This document shows, piece by piece, positions 15,521 to 20,285 of a DNA stretch of 20,285 nt. The stretch lies in the NCBI GenBank assembly GCA_041569895.1, contig JBFFXF010000121.1, forward strand, positions 1-20,285, given 5' to 3'. The position numbers and the translations under genes were made by a program. The notes beneath the pieces are model-generated. The model saw nothing but the letters and a program-made list of their open reading frames with translations, did no database searches and was not told the DNA's origin. The stretch comes from JBFFXF01 sp041569895 (GTDB taxonomy: Bacteria > Planctomycetota > UBA8108 > JACQVS01). Position 1 is the first letter of the stretch. Each line of letters begins with the position of its first letter.

Positions 15521-15604
15521 GTCCCCGTCCCCGTCCCCGTCCCCGTCCCCGTTCCCGTCCCCGTTCCCGTCCCCGTCCCCGTTCCCGTCCCCGTCCCCGT
15601 TCCC
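15521..15604 (-). repeat. (GGGGAC/GGGAAC)14 array, G-quadruplex candidate
   Basis: There are fourteen uninterrupted hexamers. Plus-strand order is GTCCCC x5, then alternating GTTCCC and GTCCCC in the pattern BABAABAAB. The minus strand therefore has G3-G4 runs every 6 nt with 2-nt spacers. It lies 260 nt past the stop of the transglutaminase gene on the sense strand of that transcript. Confidence 0.85.
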
Positions 15605-15842
15605 GGACGCTTCGTCGTCGAATCTCGGTCTGTGACCGAGACGGAGGACAGAGACAGAGAACAGAGACAGAGATCCGAGATCCGAGATCCGAGACCGATT
15701 CCGACTCCGATGACCGATTCGGACCCCGATTCCGATTCCGACTCCGAGATCCGAGATCGCAGCTCCTTCTCCAATCTGCGCAATCTGCGCAATCTGCGTT
15801 CCCGTACTCCCGGTGATGTCGAGCAGCCTTTTCGGGAACGGG
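15596..15842. repeat. 10-bp perfect inverted repeats bounding copy B core
   Basis: CCCGTTCCCG (15596-15605) and CGGGAACGGG (15833-15842) are exact reverse complements bounding 227 bp. The left copy is the end of the hexamer array, so the match may reflect the same simple sequence in opposite orientation rather than true mobile-element ends. Confidence 0.5.
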
Positions 15843-15863
15843 CACGGCTCCGGGCACGAAAGC

Positions 15864-18536
15864 TCACGCAAAAAACCGTCTCACCTGGCGGCAGCTGCGT
15901 TCGAACTCGTGGGCCTCTTCTCGGTTGATGTCGGCGTCGCCGTAGAGGGAGCGGTAGAGGAGGTCGACGATGGTGTCGAGCGCGGCGATCGGGGCGCTTC
16001 TTCGGCCCGACAGCTCGCGGCCGTGCTCTCGTGGCGTCTGTGCGGGGCGGCGATGGCTGCGGGTCAGTCGGAGGTCGTGCTGGAGCTCGTGGTACGACGC
16101 GATGATCGCCCCGCGCGGGTCGCTGCGGTCCAGGTCGAGCATCGACGTCGCCGCCTCGAGGTCGTCGAGGGGCGAGTCGCCGGGCTCGTCGTCCGGGGCG
16201 TCCTCGATCTCCGGATCGTCGGGTCGCGCCTTCCGGAATGAGTGCACGGCGAGCAGCAGGGCGGCGATGGCGATGCCGACGAGGCTCCACCGGAGCGCTG
16301 TCTGGAACCGCCGCAGCGTGCCGGAGATGCCCGCCAGCTCGTCGTACTCCTCGAGCGCCGCGTCGCCGCCATCGACCAGACGACGGATCGGGGAGTCGCC
16401 GTAGCGGAGCCCCGCGCGCCGGTCGTCGTCGAGTCGTCCCGGGCCGCCCTCGCTCCCGACATCCGGCGCGAAGTCGATCCATTCCGCGAAGTCCTCCTCC
16501 TCGCCAGCGGCCGTCGACACGACGCCGCTGCGATCGGGCGTGTGAACCGGCGCCGGCGCGGCGCGGCGGCCATCCGATCCGCGGCGCGATCCGTCGTCAC
16601 CGTGGTAAACGGAATGGCTCGTCCCGGCGCCGAAGAGGCCGCCGCCCGCATCCGAGCGCTCCGGTCCGGAGGAGCCGTCGGCGATGGCGTCCTCCTCCGG
16701 CCCCGCGTCCGAGCTCTCGTCGACCGGCACCCAGGCGATCGGATCGACCGGGAACCAGCCGCGATCCGGGAAGTAGACCTCCACCCAGCCGTGCACCATC
16801 GAATGCTTCAGGTGCAGCTCCCGGCGATCCTCGACCCACTCGCCGGCGAGATACCCGGCGGCGAGGCGCGTCGACACGCCCCGGGCCCGGAGGAGCAGCG
16901 CGGCCGCCGTGGCGTAGAACGAGCAGTTGCCCGTTCTCTCCGTGCGGAGGAAGTCCCGCAGGACCTCGCCGTGGTCCGGCCAGAAGACGAATCGCGAGTA
17001 GGTGAAGCCGCCCTCGACGAAGTACCGCCTGAGCGCGGCGACCGGGTGCTCGTCGCTCCGGAACACGCGGGCGGCCAGCCGGCGCAGATCGATGCCGAGC
17101 TGCGACAGCTCCGGCACCTCCAGGGTCGCCGGGTCGTCCGGGTATCTGCCGGGGAGCGCGCCGTTGCCGGGGAGCACGTTCCCCGGCAGCGGCTGGACGA
17201 GGCAGTGGTAGCTGTCGTGTTCCCGGGGCGCCGGATCGGGGAAGACATCGCCGGCCCGGTTGGTGCTCCAGGACTCGAAGAGCAGCGCGCGGTAGCGCTG
17301 CGTCCAGTACGGTGCGAGCAGGCTGCGGAAGACCGGCTTTCTGGGAAACGAGATCTCGACGAAGAGGGCGTCGTCTCCGGTGAGTCGGCGGTCGGGCTCG
17401 ACGGCGAGCTCGGGCCCGCGAGGCCACGGCCGCTTCACCAGCGCCGGCCGCTCGGCCCAGGTGTGTGTGCCGGGCTCGAAGACGGTGAAGGTGATCGCGC
17501 GATAGAGCATGCGCGACGCGAGCTCGGGCGGCGGCGGCCACCGCAGGCGCGGATCGAGCTCGGCCCGCGGCGCGTCGACGACGAGCTCGGGCGACGGCCC
17601 GCCGGATCCGCGCACGATTCCCGGAGCGCGGATGACCACGTCGACGCGCGAGTTGGTCGGACGTCGCGCCAGTCCGGTGAGGCTGCCGCGGTAGCTGGCG
17701 GGGTCGCCGGGATCCTGCTCCTGAGTCAGCGACAGCGATGAGCGGAAGAACTCGTTCTTCCGGTCGCGCTCCTCTGCTTCCTGCGGCTCCGGGAACGCGA
17801 CAAGGCGCGTCGCCCGCCGCGAGCTCGTCCGCGACGATCCGGCGTCGTGACGCATCTCGGGGAAGTCGAGGTCGCCGACGAACGCCAGGCCGAGGGCGAG
17901 GAAGATACCCGCCGTGGCGAGGGTCCCGGCGGCCGCGAGGGCGCGCAGGTTCTGGAAGTTCAGGTGACGCGCCGGCGCGGCGTCCTGGATGTCGCGGAGG
18001 AGATGCCGGGCTGACGCCGACGCGAGGAACGCACAGAAGAACACCGGCACCCACAGCCACGGCTCCGGTTTCTGCTCGAACAGCCCGAGCAGCAGCACCG
18101 CGCCGCAGAGGAAGTCGAAGAGACGGTACGTCCGCGGCTGGAAGAGGAGGAATCCGCTCCCCCAGCTCGCGACGGCGAGCAGCCCCGTGCCGATGCCGAT
18201 CGGCGTCCGTGGCGTGGCCGACGCGTAGACGATCTCCCAGCCGGCGATCATCAGCGCGACGGTGAGCACGAGGAAGGTCGCGGAGAGGAGGTAGACCTTC
18301 AGGGTGTCCTTCGGCCGGCCGAGCCATCCGACGAACCGGCTGACACAGCGCGGAATCGCCGCCCAGCAGAAGAGGGACAGCCCCTCCGCCAGCGGTGCCG
18401 TGCGATGCAGCACGGCGGTCACGTAGAAGAGCGGCGCGGCGACCATGAGGACGTCGCACACCAGCAGCGCGGCCTCGACGCGTCGCGGCGACGACGGCAC
18501 GTCGTAGAAGAGTCGAATGCCGCTGGTGAGTCTCAT
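15864..18536 (-). CDS. TgpA-like membrane transglutaminase (DUF3488/TGase/DUF4129)
   Basis: The protein has 890 residues. The start at 18536 overlaps the DUF58 stop as ATGA and has GGAGG upstream. Residues 20-220 carry about six to seven membrane helices (DUF3488-like). A large outer region follows. The transglutaminase core shows C538 (GNCSFYA), H583 (VHGWVEVYF) and D598 (FPVDP), a complete catalytic triad. A disordered Gly/Ser/Asp-rich linker spans about 605-740, then one membrane helix (LVGIAIAALLLAVHSF, 752-767) and a cytosolic DUF4129-like tail ending at 890. Proteins of this type sit beside MoxR and DUF58 genes in many bacteria and are thought to modify or cleave envelope proteins. The substrate here is unknown. 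The linker is the least conserved part. Confidence 0.92.
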   Translation of the reverse strand: MRLTSGIRLFYDVPSSPRRVEAALLVCDVLMVAAPLFYVTAVLHRTAPLAEGLSLFCWAAIPRCVSRFVGWLGRPKDTLKVYLLSATFLVLTVALMIAGWEIVYASATPRTPIGIGTGLLAVASWGSGFLLFQPRTYRLFDFLCGAVLLLGLFEQKPEPWLWVPVFFCAFLASASARHLLRDIQDAAPARHLNFQNLRALAAAGTLATAGIFLALGLAFVGDLDFPEMRHDAGSSRTSSRRATRLVAFPEPQEAEERDRKNEFFRSSLSLTQEQDPGDPASYRGSLTGLARRPTNSRVDVVIRAPGIVRGSGGPSPELVVDAPRAELDPRLRWPPPPELASRMLYRAITFTVFEPGTHTWAERPALVKRPWPRGPELAVEPDRRLTGDDALFVEISFPRKPVFRSLLAPYWTQRYRALLFESWSTNRAGDVFPDPAPREHDSYHCLVQPLPGNVLPGNGALPGRYPDDPATLEVPELSQLGIDLRRLAARVFRSDEHPVAALRRYFVEGGFTYSRFVFWPDHGEVLRDFLRTERTGNCSFYATAAALLLRARGVSTRLAAGYLAGEWVEDRRELHLKHSMVHGWVEVYFPDRGWFPVDPIAWVPVDESSDAGPEEDAIADGSSGPERSDAGGGLFGAGTSHSVYHGDDGSRRGSDGRRAAPAPVHTPDRSGVVSTAAGEEEDFAEWIDFAPDVGSEGGPGRLDDDRRAGLRYGDSPIRRLVDGGDAALEEYDELAGISGTLRRFQTALRWSLVGIAIAALLLAVHSFRKARPDDPEIEDAPDDEPGDSPLDDLEAATSMLDLDRSDPRGAIIASYHELQHDLRLTRSHRRPAQTPREHGRELSGRRSAPIAALDTIVDLLYRSLYGDADINREEAHEFERSCRQVRRFFA

Positions 18537-19804
18537 CTGGCGCGCCTCCGGAAGACGACCTCGAGGTCGGTGCCGCACGCGACCTCGTGCACCTCGACTC
18601 CCAGCGATCGCAGGCGCGACGTGAACGCCAGGCGCTCTCCGATCGCCGGCTGATCGCCATGGAAGAGCGCGCGGAACGACGTGTCGTCGAAGACCGCGGC
18701 CACGACCCGCAGCCCCCGCGCCCGCAGCGCGCGCACCCGCGCCGTCAGCGCTCGAGACGAGAAGAGGTACGGACTCGCCGTGAAGAAGACGCAGTCGCCC
18801 GCCCGGAGCTGATCGTCGTGACGCGTGAAGAGGTCCGGCAGCGACACCGCGCCATCCGGACGCATGCGTACGACGAGGTCGAGCACCGCCTGCAACTGGG
18901 CCGCGCCCGATCCGCCGGGCAGGAACCCGACGCGCTGTCCGCGCGCGAAGACACCGACTCGCATTCCGCGCGAGAGCGCACGGCCGGCGATCGCGACGGT
19001 CATCTTCACGGCGTGCTCGAGACTCGAGCCGCGTCCGATGCCGATCAGCGCCGGCCGGAAGAGGTCGACGAAGATGCCGAGGCTGCCGATCGAGTTGCGG
19101 GTGAACTCGCGCACGACGGGCGACCCGCGGTGCGCCGTGAGCGGCCAGTGGATCTTTCGAATCGGATCGCCGAAGCGGTAGTCGCGCACGCTGAAGAAGT
19201 CCAGGCTCTCGCCGATGCGCGAGCAGGTGTGGTCGTCACGCATCGCCGAGATGATCGCGCCGAGACGCTCCTCGATGCCGAATCGCTGCACGACGGGATA
19301 CACCTTGAGCTGGTCGCGGTGGGGGAGCTTCTTCGACATCTGGATCAGCCCGAAGGGGTCGGAGAGCGTGACTATCCCCGAGCCCAGCGTGTAGACGCCA
19401 CGCGGCAGCAGACAGCGACCGCGGTACGTGGTCTCGACACGCTCGCCCCCGACGACGCGGAACGGAAAGGTCACTCGCTTGCGCGAATGCAACTCCGGCG
19501 TGAACACGTCGGTGACGACGGGGTAGAAGATCGGCAGCCGGGACTCGTTCTCGAGCGAGATGGTGACGTTGACGTCCTCGCCCTCGAACACCGCGCTCGG
19601 AACGGCGCGCTCGACGCGCACGCGCGCGAGCGCATGGCGGACCATCAGCCACAGAGCGATCGGCCCCAGCAGGAGCGGCGTCCCGAACGCGACGGCGAAC
19701 CCGTTTCCGTGATACACGCCCGCGACGATCGCCAGCACGCCGAGGGCCGCCACCGGAAACGCGGAGCCGCAGTTCGGCTCAGCTCTTGGAGGCGAGCTTT
19801 TCAT
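18533..19804 (-). CDS. DUF58 domain membrane protein
   Basis: The protein has 423 residues. Two membrane helices lie at the N-terminus (about 14-32 and 38-56). A beta-rich domain follows (about 60-160; EGEDVNVTISLENES, LLPRGVYTLGSGIVTLSDPFGL). The DUF58 signature is SLDFFSVRDYRFGDPIRKIHW (split: SVRDYR 205-210, GDPIRKIHW 212-220). The C-terminal half resembles a von Willebrand A-type fold (IFVDLF at about 244). The start at 19804 lies 26 nt inside the MoxR gene and no strong Shine-Dalgarno is seen, so reinitiation from MoxR is likely. It is the middle gene of the MoxR/DUF58/TGase unit and is thought to cooperate with the ATPase in assembling or regulating envelope proteins. Confidence 0.93.
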   Translation of the reverse strand: MKSSPPRAEPNCGSAFPVAALGVLAIVAGVYHGNGFAVAFGTPLLLGPIALWLMVRHALARVRVERAVPSAVFEGEDVNVTISLENESRLPIFYPVVTDVFTPELHSRKRVTFPFRVVGGERVETTYRGRCLLPRGVYTLGSGIVTLSDPFGLIQMSKKLPHRDQLKVYPVVQRFGIEERLGAIISAMRDDHTCSRIGESLDFFSVRDYRFGDPIRKIHWPLTAHRGSPVVREFTRNSIGSLGIFVDLFRPALIGIGRGSSLEHAVKMTVAIAGRALSRGMRVGVFARGQRVGFLPGGSGAAQLQAVLDLVVRMRPDGAVSLPDLFTRHDDQLRAGDCVFFTASPYLFSSRALTARVRALRARGLRVVAAVFDDTSFRALFHGDQPAIGERLAFTSRLRSLGVEVHEVACGTDLEVVFRRRAR

Positions 19805-20285
19805 GCGGCACGGTCGGAATCGGGGTGTCGTCGAGGATCTCCTGGATCAGCGTCGCCCTGTCGAGACCGGTGTGCTCGCGGTGCGGGTCGAGGAGAAGTC
19901 GGTGGGAGAGGACCGCCGGAGCGACCGTCTTGACCGCGTCGGGCGAGACGAAGGACGATCCCTCGAGAAACGAGCAGGCCTGCCCGGCGCGCATCAGCGC
20001 CAGCGCCCCGCGCGGGCTGATGCCGAGACGCACCGACGGGTGGGCCCGCGTCGCGTTGACCAGGGAGACGATGTAGCGCCGCACCTCGTCGCCGACATGG
20101 ACCTCGCGCACGGCCCGCTGCACCCGGAGCAGGGTCGCGACGTCCATCACGGGACCGATCTCCTCGATCGGATGGCTGACCATCTGCTCGTCGAGGATGC
20201 GGACCTCCTCGTCCTCGGCCGGATAGCCGATCCGGATGCGCATCAGGAAGCGGTCGAGCTGCGCCTCCGGGAGCGGGTAGGTGCC
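19779..20285 (-). CDS. MoxR-type AAA+ ATPase, N-terminus outside window
   Basis: The last 168 residues are visible; the Walker motifs lie beyond the right edge. The visible part begins with GTYPLPEAQLDRFLMRI, the MoxR-specific segment with the arginine-finger region, and continues with the C-terminal lid: VRRYIVSLVNATRAHPSVRLGISPRGALALMRAGQA (SPR is the sensor-2 motif), then FVSPDAVKTVAPAVLSHRLLL. MoxR ATPases act as chaperone-like remodellers in the cytosol and are usually encoded next to DUF58 proteins, as here. An internal ATG at 20243 is not the true start, because conserved family sequence continues upstream of it to the edge. It overlaps the DUF58 gene by 26 nt. Confidence 0.95.
   Translation of the reverse strand, partial: GTYPLPEAQLDRFLMRIRIGYPAEDEEVRILDEQMVSHPIEEIGPVMDVATLLRVQRAVREVHVGDEVRRYIVSLVNATRAHPSVRLGISPRGALALMRAGQACSFLEGSSFVSPDAVKTVAPAVLSHRLLLDPHREHTGLDRATLIQEILDDTPIPTVPHEKLASKS

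Larger units (their letters stand above)
15516..15855. repeat. Composite intergenic repeat element, copy B
   Basis: This fills the gap between two convergent genes. The modules in order are: 14 hexamers GTCCCC/GTTCCC (15521-15604); GACAGA units (15647-15671); three AGATCCG 7-mers (15671-15691); CCGATTCCGACTCCGATGACC-type units, recognisable by CCGATTCC and CCGACTCC (15694-15750); AGATCCGAGAT (15748-15758); three CAATCTGCG 9-mers (15772-15798); TCGAGCAG (15819-15826); and TTTTCGGGAACGGG then ACGGCTCC (15829-15851). Most of the modules and their order match 9857-10078. Long ORFs across it encode only dipeptide repeats and are not genes. Confidence 0.8.

Noticed and set aside
15516..15855. CRISPR-like array
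   Set aside because: The units are directly tandem with no spacers, and no cas genes are in the window.
15864..15885. T-run on the minus strand near the end of the transglutaminase gene, as a terminator
   Set aside because: The T-run is the coding TTT TTT pair (Phe-Phe) before the last Ala codon, and no stem precedes it.
15232..16482. Open frames across the hexamer array giving GTGTGT, GDGNGD or PVPVPV proteins
   Set aside because: They are translations of simple repeats in several frames at once, overlapping the well-supported transglutaminase and CPBP-permease genes.
16242..17741. 499-codon plus-strand ORF opposite the transglutaminase gene
   Set aside because: It is antisense to a gene with a complete catalytic triad and has no recognisable domain.
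1..20285. tRNA, rRNA, transposase or phage genes
   Set aside because: None were recognised on either strand by reading; a profile search would be needed to exclude divergent small RNAs.

Overview
This is a high-GC bacterial chromosomal window carrying thirteen protein-coding genes, two of them cut by the window edges. No RNA genes, CRISPR array, transposase or phage genes were seen. The best guess for the host is Planctomycetota or a close relative. The reasons are a secreted lamin-tail-domain protein ending in a dockerin-like Ca-loop tail with 'LNFLFLGG'-style repeats, an ABC permease fused to a CPBP protease, and a MoxR/DUF58/transglutaminase cluster. This is family-level inference, not a phylogenetic result.

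Layout. 1-2239 (minus): a tandem pair of exported amidohydrolase-fold proteins overlapping by ATGA, with a good sigma70-type promoter just upstream (2394-2421). Both have lost the HxH metal motif. 2440-3762 (minus): an exported beta-lactamase-fold serine hydrolase. 4001-6160 (minus): a 719-residue secreted protein with two lamin-tail domains and a dockerin-like C-terminus. 6161-6618: a divergent promoter region. 6619-8520 (plus): an operon of a GNAT acetyltransferase, a divergent Hsp33-like redox chaperone and YqgE/AlgH. 8663-9829 (plus): an actinobacterial-type xylose isomerase. 10079-11059 (plus): an NAD-dependent epimerase/dehydratase. 11060-11467: a gene-free stretch rich in inverted repeats. 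11468-15515 (plus): a three-gene Nat-type ABC operon (permease, ATPase, permease-CPBP protease fusion) in which each gene overlaps the next by 4 nt. 15864-20285 (minus): MoxR ATPase (5' end outside the window), DUF58 protein and TgpA-like transglutaminase, all overlapping.

The most unusual non-coding signal is a pair of composite intergenic elements, at about 9857-10078 and 15516-15855. Each is a mosaic of different short tandem repeats, and most of the modules occur in the same order in both copies: a GACAGA module, CCGATTCC-type repeats, a CTGCG array, then TCGAGCAG...CGGGAACGGG...CGGCTCC. The second copy also carries 14 hexamers that read GGGGAC/GGGAAC on the minus strand, a strong G-quadruplex candidate. 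The first copy ends in (GGGAAC)3, which abuts the start codon of the epimerase gene. A separate cluster of palindromes (11088-11424) looks like REP/MITE-type DNA.

Functionally the window mixes envelope and secreted functions (MoxR/DUF58/TgpA, lamin-tail protein, exported hydrolases, ABC exporter) with a small stress/redox operon and sugar metabolism genes.
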